Positions 1 through 12,187 of a DNA stretch of 64,000 bases are shown here, piece after piece. Both the position numbers and the translations under genes were made by a program. The stretch spans positions 439,001 to 503,000 of the forward strand of contig OX419762.1 in the NCBI GenBank assembly GCA_948567375.1. Reading direction: 5' to 3'. This stretch comes from Lunularia cruciata (lineage: Eukaryota; Streptophyta; Marchantiopsida; Lunulariales; Lunulariaceae). The stretch's first letter is position 1; each line of letters begins with the position of its first letter. Under the pieces are notes generated by a model that made no database searches, had not been told where the DNA came from, and saw only the letters and a program-made list of their open reading frames with translations.

Positions 1-82
1 GCATAGTCCCTATATTACCACTCATGGCTTTTTGCAATCTAATTATTTGTATGGAGGAAGTCTCCTTGTTGTATTGGGCCTA

Positions 83-3000
83 TGTGACAACCCGGCAAAT
101 ATCACTTTTGCGGTAATCGGGTCAGTAAAGTTTGTTCCCGTAGAGATACTATCCAGAATTGGTCAAATACAAAGTCAAAAGTCACAATTGCAGTTCTTCT
201 TGATTGCTTCTTTAATCTCTCAGGTAGAAACTACACCCAAAAGAGAGTAACAAGCTCACAATCTTGACAACTTGTCACGAATACACACATATAATCACAT
301 CATAGTAAATTCTGTCCAAACAACTCTTGATTGTGATGATTCAGATTCTCCCAAAGACGGCACTTCACTGCAAAGACCGATTTTGCCTCAAAATTGTGTT
401 CCACCCCTCCACTGAAGGCACAACTTCCTTGATCAAAATTGCTTCACATCAACTTTGTATTGTACTCACCAATGCAGAATACTAACAACACTACAATTCC
501 TCTCAGATCTGTCAAGGCATTGCTCTGATGCACTTCACTCAGGATCAAACACACAAAATGAAGATCAAGGCTATAGATTCCAACATCCACAGACACACTG
601 ACTTGCTCTTTGGAATTCTCCACACACTCACAAACACAAACACAAAATTGATAATCGGAATTAAGCTTGAGTGATGAGTACTGAGAACAACACTTCGCTT
701 TATCTATCTTCAGAAAGTTGAATATTGAATAACATTGTACTGCAAATGCTCCACTTAAATACTGAAGCAAATGGCAGACTCGCCTACCTAGGCACTGCTT
801 CCTAACATCCTTTCCTACCTGCATATCCTAAATGACAGTTTATCATTTCATATCTGCCTCTTCTTATCTCAAAATTGACTTCTATCCCGATCCGATGTCT
901 ACCTCATCATCGGCTTCCAAACCCAATGATCTTCCTATTACTTCACCTTCTTTGAGTATGACTGATTCTACTAATTTCTTCACTAATTCTACAACTTCTA
1001 CACTACAATCTACAATTGAACTCCGGGTTCTTGCCTAGACGCAAACTCTCTCTGCTATGCTTGATCTTTTGCTGTGGCACTTTTCTTCAAGCTGTCCAAC
1101 TCCTGCTCCATCACAATGTTCATCGCCTTCAAATGGACATTCTCGATGTGCACATCACTCACTTCCTCCTTCATCTTGCTCAGCCACATTGCCTGCTCCT
1201 TCAATTCTCCGGCTTGCCTCTATAATTCTTTTTCTCTAACCTCGTAGCTTTCTTGTAATAGGCTCAGCATTTTCTTCCTTGAGTCTTCCTCCCTCCGAAG
1301 TTCTTCAATTTCTTCATGTCTTTGGACTTGTTGCTCCTGCAACCCCTTCACTTCACTCAACAGATGCTTCACCACCTGCAGCTCATTCATCTCTTTCCTT
1401 CGATCTTGGGCAATTCCTCTCCAATGTTCTTTCAACAGCTCAAGCAATGGTGTGACCACCTTCGTCAAATATGGTATCCCGCTAAAGTTTTCTTCCTCTT
1501 CATTGCCACCTTTGTTTGGAGTCTTCTCTTGCATCATCGGCTCCTTCATTTGAAGTCGTGATCTTTGTATCTTCATCGTGTCAGCACTATCTTTGTCTTG
1601 GCCTCTTGAACTCGGCCCCGTGGGATACTCCTCCTTCTCTTCAGGTCTTGGCTTGTTCTCCACCATCGCCTCACCAGCCTCACTTACTACCACCGATTGC
1701 TGGACTTCTGGCTCTCCCTCACTTTTGCTCCCAGACTCCTCACTTTTCAAGGTGAGCTCTTCTTCTTTCAAGTCCTCTTCTTGCGACTCAGTTTCCTCTT
1801 CAGACTCCAATCTCGATGATGCACCTCTTACAACTTTGGCGGTCTTCAACATCAGCCGCCGAGTCTTTCTTTGCATGGGAGACGTCTTGGCTTCTTTGGG
1901 TTTGCTTTGCTTCTTTGTCTTCGGACTGGTAACATCTTTGATTTTCCATTGTCCCGTCCTTGCAAAGTACTTGTCATTTGCTCACAGATGAAGCATATAC
2001 TAGCGCTCCTCATTGTTTGCTTCCCGTCTTAAATTGGGGTGCATGTGCGACACCATACAATGACGCTCATCTTTGGACAGCAAGTTCAGCCCAAAGTAGA
2101 AATGAGCTGCAAATGGTGCAAAATAATGCGGTGGCGAGCCCGTTCTCTAATTCACCACCATCTGCCTCATTTAGTGATGAAAGCACCTTGCCCAATTCGC
2201 TAGAATTCCTGCAAACATCTGATGGAAAAAGACTACCTACTGCATGGTCACGTAAGTTGTTCGTTCAGGCTTGAACATGGCCATCATTGCTCCCACGATA
2301 CTTCTTCAGATTGGGTCCCGAGAGGACTCCACCTTGTAACCATTTGTAGTTCTTGGAGCAAAAAATGAGTTACGGATCTCCGCCGTCTCCTCTGCAACAT
2401 CACAGTTCTGATAGAAGGTGATCCCTATTGGCTCTCTTGCTTCTCTCCCCAATACTAACTTCCAATCCAACTCAGTCCATCGAGCCGGATTGCCTCTCTT
2501 CCCCTCCACCTCGGGACACTCCTCACAATTATTGGCAGCGATTTCTGCCATTACTCACGGGAAACTGAAATTCCAGTTCCATGCTAAAAATGTAATACAA
2601 AGTCTAACCAAGACTTTGATCCTAGCTACTACATCTACTCTTTGGATTGCAAAACCTCTCACCGCTAGCGCGTTGGCCATCTTCTTTGCCATGATTTGTT
2701 CTCTCGTTCTACGCTGTTGGAAAACAAGACCCTCTCTTGGATGAGACACTCTAACTCCCTCAGGGTTTTGGAAAATCTCACTCTTGATGGGCTTCCGGAC
2801 ACGCATTACTGCAGGATGACTACTCAAAGGAATTGGAAATTTACTCAGAGTGTTTGAATTCCCCCTGCGCAGTTGCAATTTTATTAGTCATTCTTCAGTT
2901 GATTTTGTCGGTGATTTTCTCTCTTCTGCGTGCACTCTCGGTCATTGTCAAGACATGATTCTTCTGCCCCTGCCGTTTCTTGAAATGTAGTTTCTTGCCA

Positions 3001-3244
3001 TGTACAGAGGTTGTTAAACGGTTTTTTTCTTTCCTACGTCTTCCAACCCAAAGACGGTGATCTTTGGAATTTTTCCGGCGTACTCCTCTTCTGAGTACCT
3101 CCATCATTGGATCCGATGTCCGCTTCTTCGGCTTTCCTCCGAAGTTACTTCCGTCCATTCTTTGTCCGCAATTCGACTTTTTTGTGCTTAATTTGTCTCT
3201 TAAACACTACTAACCATAGAAAAACAAAAAATGTAGGTACCACA
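83..3244 (-). mobile_element. GL element copy A (giant solo-LTR-like), internally deleted
   Basis: On the minus strand the unit begins with a slightly decayed TGTGGTACC end (at 3244) and ends GGGTTGTCACA (at 83), matching the termini of the other GL copies. The flanks are GCCTA (78-82) and TCCTA (3245-3249), a 5-bp target duplication with one mismatch. It is about 600 bp shorter than the 3.8 kb copies because most of the coiled-coil coding segment is missing. The last 750 bp on the minus strand hold the family's second TATA-like box (TATTTAAG, near 755-765) and the conserved 3' tail. The acidic linker and N-terminal domain resemble copy E more than G or H, so A and E form one subgroup. There is no sign of pol genes. 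Confidence 0.85.
890..2870 (-). pseudogene. Decayed GL ORF, copy A
   Basis: Minus-strand pieces align in order with the 857-codon GL ORF. The N-terminal domain lies at about 2306-2878 (motifs ITFLAWNWN, GNPARWTELDWKLVLG), the PPHYFAPFAAHFYFGLN motif at about 2060-2115, and an acidic Glu/Ser linker plus the start of the coiled coil at 1220-1876. The middle of the coiled coil is missing: the frame jumps from the DSLKKSA helix to the C-terminal tail ending near 890. Several in-frame stops are present, mostly explainable as C-to-T changes in Gln or Arg codons. No function is known for the family. The start codon appears lost here (CTG where copy E has ATG). Confidence 0.75.
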
Positions 3245-3716
3245 TCCTATATATGGTATCACAAGCAATGCTTGTATACAACTAACTTCTAGTAGTTTTT
3301 CTTGCAAGTCTACCCATATCTCTTGTACCCCCACCTATTTTTCAGCTACCTTGCTCCCATAAAAACCACGTAAATGGAAGATATCCTCATCAACTTGGAA
3401 CATTTGGAGAATCTCCACTTAGCACACCAACTCAAAGAGAATAATCCAATTAACACTCCAATCCAAGGAGAAATCTCTTGTACTTACAATGTGGAGTGGG
3501 ACCACACCAATGCTCAATGTGCTACTCTATACATTTTGAATTTTTGTATCCCATTGTGGGAGGTATTAGCATGTCATGGTAAACTCTAGAACACTACAAG
3601 ATTCCATGAACCTCAAGAAGAAAGGGCACATGCCGTAGATGTTGTTCCACAACAAAACAACTTCAACCAACACTTACATGACCTACCCTTACAAGGTAGA
3701 CAAGGAAATTTTTTGG
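3245..3716 (+). other. Flanking relic with Met-type primer site
   Basis: If copy A and one duplication are removed, base 82 joins 3250. Just after the join, TGGTATCACAAGC (3254-3266) resembles the plant initiator-Met primer binding site TGGTATCAGAGC. A plus-strand reading frame of 71 codons follows (3374-3589) and stays loosely readable towards 3716, as a decayed gag might. This could be the 5' end of the plus-strand Ty3 relic that resumes at 22081, with its 5' LTR in bases 1-82 and beyond the window. I could not find a matching 3' LTR, so this is a weak assignment. Confidence 0.3.
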
Positions 3717-4391
3717 TGAGCCAACCTATCTCTCACTCAAGATGAACCTTTGATTGCTATTATGCTAGCACACCATGGACTAAGAAGGCAAAGAACCCCA
3801 ACTCTATCATACTCCTCCAAGGCTAACACTCCAAGATTCAAGACATTGTTCACTAGAGAACTCAATGAGATAGAGATAGTTGCAAATCAAAGGATGATGA
3901 GTACCTCCTCACCCCTAGTTTATATACTTGTGAAGTAGTTATGCACCAAAATTACTAATTACTTGAGTAACTCAAGTTATTTAGCTAAAAGTCAAGTAAA
4001 GTCAAAAGTTAAAGAAATATTCATACTCATGGGCATATTTTCCTAAGCATGTGGTCTTATCTTGAACCAACCACTAAATCAAGGATTACTTCACATAGGC
4101 TATCCTTGGACTATAAAAGAGTCCAAAACAAAAAAGCTTGCAGATCCAAGAGTTCTCATCTCTTTCTTCAAAACCAAACACTTAGGAACTATACCAATTC
4201 AACACTCTAGAATCCAAAATAGTGGTGCTCATCTTTTTCACTTCCTCTAAATTAAGGTCTCCTTTATCTTAGCTATAACTAACTTGAGCTAATCATGACT
4301 AATGTAGAACCAACCTTTATCTCTATATAAGTAATATCTCAAAAGTACTAATAATACCAAACTAAATATCACAATACCACATACAAGCACA
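3717..4391 (-). repeat. LTR (3') of minus-strand Ty3 relic, element 4
   Basis: This 675-bp block is repeated at 15789-16408 continued at 22019-22080, a combined length of about 677 bp once CHR2 and one AATAA duplication are removed. Read on the minus strand it starts TGTGCTTGTATG and ends near GGCTCA, so it has TG...CA termini. A TATATAAA box on the minus strand lies at 3919-3926, about 200 bp before the end, which suits an LTR. A plus-strand box (ACTATAAAAGAG, about 4099-4110) is also present, so orientation rests mainly on the gag, protease and primer-site-like sequence between the copies. The two copies differ by roughly one base in ten by eye. Confidence 0.6.
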
Positions 4392-4923
4392 AATAGTAAC
4401 ATTTAGACCATACTTGAGAGTAGATAACCTCCTCTATCTCTTCAAGTGTCAATGGTGATTTATTTAGGTCCTTCAAAACCTTTGGCTTGGGTGAAAAATC
4501 CATAGCACACAAGGGATACACATCTGAATTAGATTTGGATTCATTCTCCTCCATGGATGTCTCTTCTTCCATGCTTATGTCCACACCTGAAGCTCCTTTT
4601 TTTTGAATTTGATTCCCAATAATCAGAAGATGGTGTATCTAAATGTGAAGTGTTGGTGGTGTTAGTGATAGGCAGTATAACTCTATGGTTTGATGGCCCA
4701 ATCTTCAAGTACCTTTTGTGCCATTGATCAGTTGTGCATGCTGCTCTCACCCATGGTTTCCCAAGAAGCAAATCATAGCTTGAATCCTTCAAGACTTAGA
4801 AAGTCATGAGATTTTGATCTCCCATAACTGAAACTACTACCTTATCATCACCCCTACTAGTAAAACTTGTTGCTTTTTTGCCATGCTCACCACAAATCTT
4901 GAAGGTCTAGAGAGTATCATACT
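4392..4923 (-). pseudogene. Ty3 protease-region fragment of element 4
   Basis: The minus strand reads as the C-terminal part of a Ty3/gypsy aspartic protease region. The motif YDLLLGKPWVRAA matches the conserved LLGRPWL segment of the fold and is followed by W-x-K and a VILPI strand. An acidic stretch follows and runs directly into the LTR at 4391. No reverse transcriptase, RNase H or integrase lies between protease and LTR, so pol was deleted or never present. The piece is cut at 4923 by GL copy B. The catalytic Asp region would lie on the far side of that insertion and was not found. Confidence 0.6.
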
Positions 4924-5950
4924 TGTGACAACCAGGAAAATATCTCTTTTGCGTTAATTAGGTTAGTAAAGTTTATTCTCGTAAAGATACAAGTCAAAAA
5001 TATCCAAATACAAAGCAAAGTAACCAAATCAGTTCTTTTTGAATACTTCTTTAATCTCCTAGGTAGAAACCACACCTAGAAGAGAGTAACAAGCACTAGA
5101 TCACAATCTTGTCACCCATAATCACAATCTTTCAATTTTGTCCAAACAAACTTGATTGTGATGATTTAGTCACTCCCAAAAACGGCTACTTCATTAAAAA
5201 ATGACTTCACCTTAGAATTGTGTTCTACTCCTCCATTCATTGCACAACTTCCTTGATAAAAATTGCTTCACATCAACACCATGCTGCACTCACAATTGCA
5301 TAATACTACCAACACTACAATTCCTCTCAGATTTATCAAGGCATTGCTTTGATTGCTATCCACTCAAGATCAAACACATAGAATGGAATCAAAGACATAG
5401 AATCCAACATCTAATACTCAAAATTGCACTTCAAATTTCTCCCAATGCTCACAAACACACGGATAGAGTTGATTCTCAAAATTAAGCCCAAGCAACAAGC
5501 ATTGCTTCACAACACTTTGCTTTATCTATCTTCAAAATTACAAATGTTGAACAACATAAGATTGCAAATGTCTCCTTTAAATAAGTAGAGCACTTTGACA
5601 GTTACTACCACCTATACCATTCTACAACTTTACCAACCTGTAGATCCAAAATGACAATGCACCTCTTTATATTTGTCTCTTCATATCTCAAACTGTTACT
5701 ATTTTGATCTGATGTCAACCTTGACTTTTACTTCCAAACTTGAAGTAACTTCACGCACTTCTCTATCTTTGAGTCTATCTATTATTGCTAAATCTTCTGC
5801 CAATTCTCCTACCTCTTCACATTGAACTACAATTAAAGACATGGGTAATATTTCTACATCTTTATCTTGCAACCACTCTCTCCTAATGTTTCCAATAATT
5901 GACCCAAAGATACTCATTGTTTGATCTTGCACTTTGGGTTCATTCATTAT
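4924..5950 (-). mobile_element. GL element copy B, 3' fragment
   Basis: The sequence starts TGTGACAACC at 4924, the reverse complement of the GL 3' end, and follows the other copies through the 3' tail and the last coding segment (C-terminal tail ending VDIRSK, stop at 5699). Similarity fades near 5950. The adjoining 400 bp has GL-like phrases (repeated ACCCAAAG) that may be badly decayed 5' leader, but I cannot align them. Left flank is ATACT (4919-4923); the partner duplication was not found, so the 5' end is lost. It interrupts the element 4 protease. Confidence 0.7.
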
Positions 5951-6347
5951 TTGTACTTCTCCTTCAATTTCTATCCTATCTTCAATTTGAACTCAAATTA
6001 AAGTCATTGATATCCTAACTATCTTTCTTTGACCTAACTATTTTAAATGCTTAAGACATATGTCCCAAAGACTCCTACATCAATGTTTGACTACCTCACT
6101 TTTGGGTTGCTTTTGTCTTGAGGCAAATTCTCTTGACCCAAAGGTATGTAAACTTGAAGTCATATAAATCCAAAGTTGTATAGACCCAAAGAACCCAACC
6201 TGAAGATATCAACCCAAAGTCACTCAACTACTCCAAACATTTACTACAAAAACTTCAAATGCTTGTAACTTTTTCTATATACCTCTAAACTTTGAAATTT
6301 TGGTGGCAATGGAAAGCCTTGAAGAAGACACTTCTAACAAGACATAG
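5951..6347. other. Unassigned sequence left of CHR1
   Basis: I see no reading frame or repeat here that I can name. It contains several ACCCAAAG phrases like those in the 5' leader of GL copies, so it may be the worn end of copy B. It ends at the TGTAATAG start of CHR1, and its last five bases (CATAG) do not match the right flank of that element. Confidence 0.3.
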
Positions 6348-7053
6348 TGTAATAGCAAGAGCTAGCCATATGATCTAGATGTGAAATTTAGTTTGGTAAT
6401 ATCTAGAATGATGTTATACATGATGGTCAAAATAGATCAAATAGAAGTATCACCAAAAGAGTACTTCTACTAATAGAGAAAAAACCAAAATAGACTTGAG
6501 AACCTTAGAACCAATAGCTAGACATATGATTTAAAGGTGAGCATTGGTTTGGTAACATCTAAAAAGATGTTACACATGATAGACTAAACAGATCAAAAAG
6601 AAGTATCACCAAAAGGGGACTTCTACTAAAAGAGTAGGAACTAAAATATGCCTGAAATCTTTGAAGGCAATTTTGGAGGTCTAAACGGATGAATTAGGCC
6701 TTGAAAATGTGCAAATGCCCCCTTGCAAAGTTTGTCTCATCAAGAGCTTTCCAATGGTATGTTACGTGATTCTGATACTCCTACACAAAGATTCCCTAAA
6801 AGATTCCCTCTGGTCAAAGCTTGTTTGACCAACCAGATAGGACTTAGACCGACATGTCACCCAGTCCAAGTAAGTAATCCAAGGATGGAGCTTGCTGACA
6901 TGTCACCTATCTGTGTGCCTAATCCTATGGTGGAGCTTCATTGGAGGAGATCTTCTTTGTCTATATAATAAAGAGAAGGTGCTCCTTTGGGGCACCAAAT
7001 GTTGAGTGTATAATTTGTGTTTCTCTCTCTTCTCTTGTCATATAAGTATTATA
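6348..7053 (+). repeat. CHR1 5' LTR
   Basis: Begins TGTAATAG and ends GTATTATA (intact form TGTAATAC...GTATTACA, as in the solo copy). U3 holds a duplicated module: the block from 6361 (GCTAGCCATATGAT) recurs from 6517 (GCTAGACATATGAT) with a period of about 156 bp, and this duplication is present in all three LTR copies in the window. TATA box TATATAATA at 6962-6970. Sixteen bases after the TATA start lies a hairpin, GGTGCTCC-TTT-GGGGCACC (6978-6996), which would straddle the transcription start. Length 706 bp. Confidence 0.9.
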
Positions 7054-7054
7054 A

Positions 7055-7066
7055 TGGTATCAGAGC
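7055..7066 (+). other. CHR1 primer binding site (initiator Met tRNA)
   Basis: TGGTATCAGAGC follows the LTR end after one base. This is the standard complement to the 3' end of plant initiator Met tRNA, which primes minus-strand DNA synthesis, and it fixes the 5' LTR boundary. Confidence 0.9.
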
Positions 7067-7656
7067 AAGTGTCTTAGTCCAAGAGAGTGGATCACCCTTC
7101 TTGGAAGAGCACAAACTACTAAAATTGAGTAATTTGAGGTGGAGAACATAAAGTAATTGCTAGACTTAGGAAGGACTTTAGAGAGCGGACGGGATGGATG
7201 CACCGAGAGGACAATTTCCCGCACCTAGCTTTCCATTCTTGAATCCATTCCACATCAAGGTTATGTACATCTAGCATGAGCAAATGAGGGTATCATTAGT
7301 TTATCACTTTGGCGTAGAATTCATGGACAGGATGATGAACTCACCAAACTCGGTGATTCTACTTGTGGTGATATATGACAGAGAGTGGGATTTGACAATC
7401 TACATTCTACTATGAGAATATGGATGTGAATGTCCCAAATCCTCTCCCTTTGAACACTCAAGTAGAAATCCATTATGTAGTGAGACCAAAAGTGATGTTT
7501 AGAGATTTTGTGGTTAGAAATTTTAGCAAGGAGTATTATCAACGAGTGATAGCTTTTGAGGTCCCAATGGTAGTTCCGATAGTTCATGCGCCTTCCAGAG
7601 TGATCATATTGACTATGTATTGAAGTAGACATTAGCAATTGAGTGTTGCAGAAACC

Positions 7657-8743
7657 ATGGATCCACAATTGCAAGAGATGGTGCAAGGAATGCAAGGGAT
7701 GTTGAATGAATTTTGAGAGATTAAGATGACCATGGAGACATTACAAAGTCAAGTGCAGATCCTCAAGAACAATCAAGCCATGCAAGAAGAAGAGATGTCT
7801 CAAAACCCAATACCTGCAACTGAAGTACTTGGAGAGGCACTTGTGCCTACAAACCCTATCAACAATGAAACCACATTGCTACTCCGGATGAAGAAGACCT
7901 GCAACATTAAGCCTTACAAGGGGCATCGTATGATAGGAGTAGTGGAAAATTGGATCTCAAGAATGAATCAATATTTCCGATTGTTCTCAACAGAGATCAC
8001 GGAGCTTGCTGCAAGCATGTTTGCATGTGGGTACTTGACCAATAAAGCCCTCATACGGTATGATGCTTGGGAATGATCCATGTTGGCAGAGAGAAGGAAT
8101 GTCACGTGGACATCAATGCAAGAAGGATTGTTGAAGAATTTCCAATCGGTGGATTTTGTGCAGATGGCTCAAACCCGACTATGGGGATTGAGATAGAAGA
8201 ACAATGTACAAGAGTATGTGGAGGCATTTCTGGATCTACAAGTTGCAATAACCAACATGAGTCCAATAGAGGCTCTTGACAACTTCAAATGAGGATTAAG
8301 GGAGCGGATTCGCCAAGAAGTCATGGTGCAAAATCCTCACACGGTATTTGAAGCCATTGCTTGTGCATAGAGAATAGTAGGAGCATTGGGTGGAGGTGAA
8401 GGAGTAGTTCTACCTCAACATTATTGGGTAGAAATACCACACATGGGTGGACCCGTACCAATGGAATTGGGCAACCTTCAATTTTGAGATCAAGGAGCAC
8501 AACCGCTTCAAGAGGAGCATGGACGGGTAGAAGAACAAAGAGATGGAGTCCCACAAGGAGAAGGAACTCAAGGAGAACAACGCCATTGTTACAATTGTGC
8601 CCATATTGGGCACATATCTACCAACTGTTGCACTTGTTTCCCTAGAGGCCCTCGGCCTTCATACAAGCAATCTTTGAACAACATGGTGAGGTGCATTGAA
8701 GAAGAGGAGGTGGAAAACGCTTCAGAAAACAAAACTCGCTAGT
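7657..8743 (+). pseudogene. gag: CHR1 gag
   Basis: Capsid/nucleocapsid gene. From the ATG at 7657 one frame covers a coiled N-terminus, the retrotransposon gag domain (about 7900-8350, with VENWISRMNQYF and the EYVEAFLDLQ motif) and a CCHC zinc knuckle at 8587-8628 (C-x2-C-x4-H-x4-C, starting CYNC). The knuckle is in frame with the ATG. The frame is broken by a TGA at 7714-7716 and by several later stops (for example after AWE at about 8074 and after DNFK at about 8290), mostly single-base changes. The frame closes at about 8741, and protease follows in another frame. Confidence 0.85.
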
Positions 8744-8840
8744 AAATGTACCTTGCGGCCTTACTGGCTCAATAAGGAAGAAGAGAAGTGAGGGAAGGAA
8801 GAAGACTAATGTGCAAAGATCATGAAAGGCAACCTCACAA

Positions 8841-11800
8841 TTGATTGTCGTGAATAGAGTCATAGAAGGCAATCAAGTGAGAGTATTAATTGATCTGGGA
8901 GCAACAAAGAATTTCTTATCTCACTCTATTGCAATAAGATTGGGAATGGATCTAGAGAGAGATGAGAGTGAAGAAGTAGAGTTTCCTAATAGGCAAACAG
9001 AGAGGATTGAATCATTACCTAGACGGGTCACACTCTCTATAGGAGAATATCAAGAAGCAATTGAGTGGCAAGTGATACAATTAGCTTGTTATGATGCAAT
9101 CTTAGGCATGCCATGGATGGAGCATTTCAACCCTATGGTAGATTGGAGGAAGAAGTAGTGAGAACCAACCAATGTTCAATCATTGGGGTTAAAGAAAAAT
9201 CACCCAGGCATGATCTACCTCTATATGTCATAGGGACGGCAATTGTCTATAAGACCGATAGATGTTTCATGGGTCTAATAAGAGAAGTCAAGAGTGCACA
9301 ACTCAATGGACAAATTCCTGAGAAATTGAAGGCTGTGGTGGATGAATTTCAAGATATCTTTCCCAATGATCTACCCTCAGGATTACCACCAAAAAGGAGA
9401 GTAGATCATAAAATTGAGACACTCCCGAGGAGATGGAGGCCATCCTTCTCCTTGTAAGGCCCCATATTGCCCATCACCTCATGAGTTGGAGGAGTGTAAG
9501 ATTCAAATTGAGGAGATGCTGCAAAAGGGGTTCATCCAACCTAGCGTATCACCATATGGGGCTCTTGTCTTGTTTGTGAAGAAGAAGGATGGTACAATGC
9601 ACATGTGCATTGACTATCGAGGTGTCAATCAACAAATGGTGAAGAAAAAATACCCCTTACCTTGCATGGATGACTTGTTTGATCAACTCCATGGATTGAG
9701 ATACTTCACCAAATTGGACTTGCGGAGTGGTTACAATCAAATCCAAATTGAAGAGGAGGATGTGTACAAAACTGCCTTTCAAACCAGGTATGGCCGTTTT
9801 GAGAATCTTGTGATGTCTTTTGGCCTCACCAATGCACCTACCACTTTTATGAGTCTAATGACTGACATATTTTTTCCATACTTGGATAAGTCTGTTATCA
9901 TCTTCTTGGATGATATCTTAGTATACAGTAGCACAATGATGGAACACAAACAACATCTATGAGAGGTCTTCCAGATTCTAAGACAGAATCAATTGTATGC
10001 CAAAATCTCAAAGTGCGAGTTTGGCAAGTCTGAAGTAGACTACTTGGGGCATAGAGTAAGTGTAGAGGGCATTCAAGTATTGATAGATGAAATAGAGGTC
10101 ATTCAAAAATGGAATGCCCCACAAGATCAGACTCAACTAAAGAGCTTCTTGGGGTTGATGGGATTCTATTATAGATTTGTCAAGGACTTCTCCAAGGTTG
10201 CACAACCTTTAACGGCACTACTTGGCAAGGGGAAGAAGTGGACATGGGGAACCACACAAGAGTTGGCCTTTCAAGAATTGAAAGTCACCTTGCTACATGC
10301 ACCAATCTTGAAGTGGTATGACCCGAAACGTCCAATCAATCTGTTGGCTACAGATGCATCAGGCATAGCAATAGGAGCAATCCTACAACAAGAGTGGCAT
10401 GACGGATGGCATCCAATTGCATATTTCTCTTGAAAGTTATTAACGGTAGAGCGTAACTACCACACCATAGAATGAGAAGAGTTGGCTATCGTTTTGGCAA
10501 CCAAGCATTGGAAGCACTATCTGGGCAAGAAGGCATTTGTAGTAGAGATAGACCACAAACCTCTAGTCTACCTTGAGACACAGAAGGATCTATCTTGTCG
10601 CCAGATTTGGTGGGCAAAGTGGCAACAACACTTCAACATGACAATCACCTATGTGGAAGGTAAGAAGCAACTTGCAGATGCATTCACCTACATGCCAATG
10701 GCAAACAACTTGGTGGTAGAGGTTAAGATTAACTCTAAATTCTGGCCAGAGATTCTAGCTGCTACAAAAACTGATCCATAGATTGTAGAAGCACAATCAT
10801 CCAAAGGCATCACTAGCACCCAAGGACTCACTTTTCATGATGGCAGATTATGGATCCCAAATGTCCCAGAATTACGCACCACCATTCTAGCAAAATGTCA
10901 TGATTCGGCCATTGCAGGTCATGTCGGAGTGGACAAGAGCTTGGATGCAATCCAACGCTATTACTATTGGCCTAAGATGAGCAACGACGTGATGGACTAT
11001 GTGCACAACTGCCTACTTTGTCAACAGAACAAAGCTTCTAATCAAGCTCTTGTAGGGCTCCCTCAACCTCTCCCCACGCCGACCCAATGTTAGGAACAAG
11101 TGAGTATGAATCTTGTCTGTGAATTACCCAAGACCACCTCAAGGTTTGACTCCATTGTGTTCTTTGTGGACTGGCTTAGCAAAATGATTCATGTACGCCC
11201 TACCACCAAGGATATGATCACTCCACAACTAGCTCAATTATATTTAGATGTAGTCTTCTCTCACCATGGCTTGTCTAGAGTACTCATCATTGATAGAGGC
11301 ACTCAATTCACCAGTTTGTTTTGGCAAACACTCTTTGGTTTCTTCAAAACCAAGTTGGCTATGTCCACAGTTTACTACCCACAAAAGATTGCCAAACAGA
11401 GTGGGCTAATTGCACGATTGAAGACATGTTATGCGGCTTCACCTTAGAATAGCAAGAGCAGTGGGATACCCTACTCTCATTGGTGGAATTCGCTGAAAAA
11501 CAATTTAGTGAATGCATCCACCTAAGTCACTTTGTTCTTCCTCATGTATTGTGAGCATCCCTTCACACCTTCTAGCTTGATGAAGATCCGTCCAGTAGCT
11601 ACCAAGGTCGATGCAGTCAACACGTTTGTTTCTAAAATCCAACAAGGTGTAAGGAGCGCCAAGCATAGATTACAGATTGCACAAAATGGACAAAAGCAAT
11701 ATGCTGATGCACACTATAGGCACATGGAGTTCAATGTTGGGGATCAAGTGTGGCTATCGACAACCAACCTCACATTAGTTGGACCTCGTAAGCTCAGACC

Positions 11801-12180
11801 TCGTTTATTGGCCTTTCTCAATTCTTTGTTGCGTCGGCGCTGTGGCTTATCACCTTGAGCTACCACCACACATGAAGATCCATCCCATGTTCCATGTTTC
11901 CCACTATGTAGATATGCTCCCTGCTCAGGCCAGGGTCATTCCACCCAAGACATTTGACCTTGTCCCGACGCTCATTGATGGCAAAGAGGAATATGAAGTG
12001 AAGCGTATTCTCCAAAAACGCATGCATAGTACTTGCCATCCGCTGGTGGACTATCTAGTACAATGGAAAGGTTACCCCCTCTATGAAGCAACTTGGGAGC
12101 CCAATGCCAATTTGACACATGCACCGGTTTTGGTGCAAGCATTTGAGCAACAATTGCACAACAAGGACATTACATCTTAA
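8841..12180 (+). pseudogene. pol: CHR1 pol (protease-RT-RNase H-integrase-chromodomain)
   Basis: Protease: DLGATKNF starting at 8892, where the usual Asp-Ser/Thr-Gly has Leu in the second place. Reverse transcriptase at 9480-9980 with the CIDYRGVNQ strand and FLDDIL, catalytic Asp pair at 9909-9914. RNase H at about 10320-10700 (TDASGIAIGAIL; LVYLETQ region). Integrase: H2C2 zinc finger at about 10893-11035 and core at 11100-11447 with the first two acidic residues (FFVDWLSK, IIDRGTQF). The catalytic Glu is replaced by Gly (QSG where QTE is usual). Chromodomain at about 11988-12165 (YEVKRIL..., YLVQWKGYP, EATWEP). Stops and shifts at about 9170, 9456, 9961, 10432, 10780, 11090, 11446 and 11857 break the frame. 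The final stop overlaps the polypurine tract. Confidence 0.9.
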
Positions 12181-12187
12181 AAGGAGG
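12179..12187 (+). other. CHR1 polypurine tract
   Basis: AAAAGGAGG sits directly before the 3' LTR and overlaps the stop codon of the chromodomain frame. It is the expected primer for plus-strand synthesis. Confidence 0.75.

Noticed and set aside
3750-3938. A 62-codon frame shared with 15826-16011
   Set aside because: It is tempting as a conserved small protein, but both lie in the two LTRs of element 4, so similarity is explained by the repeat. No other support for coding.
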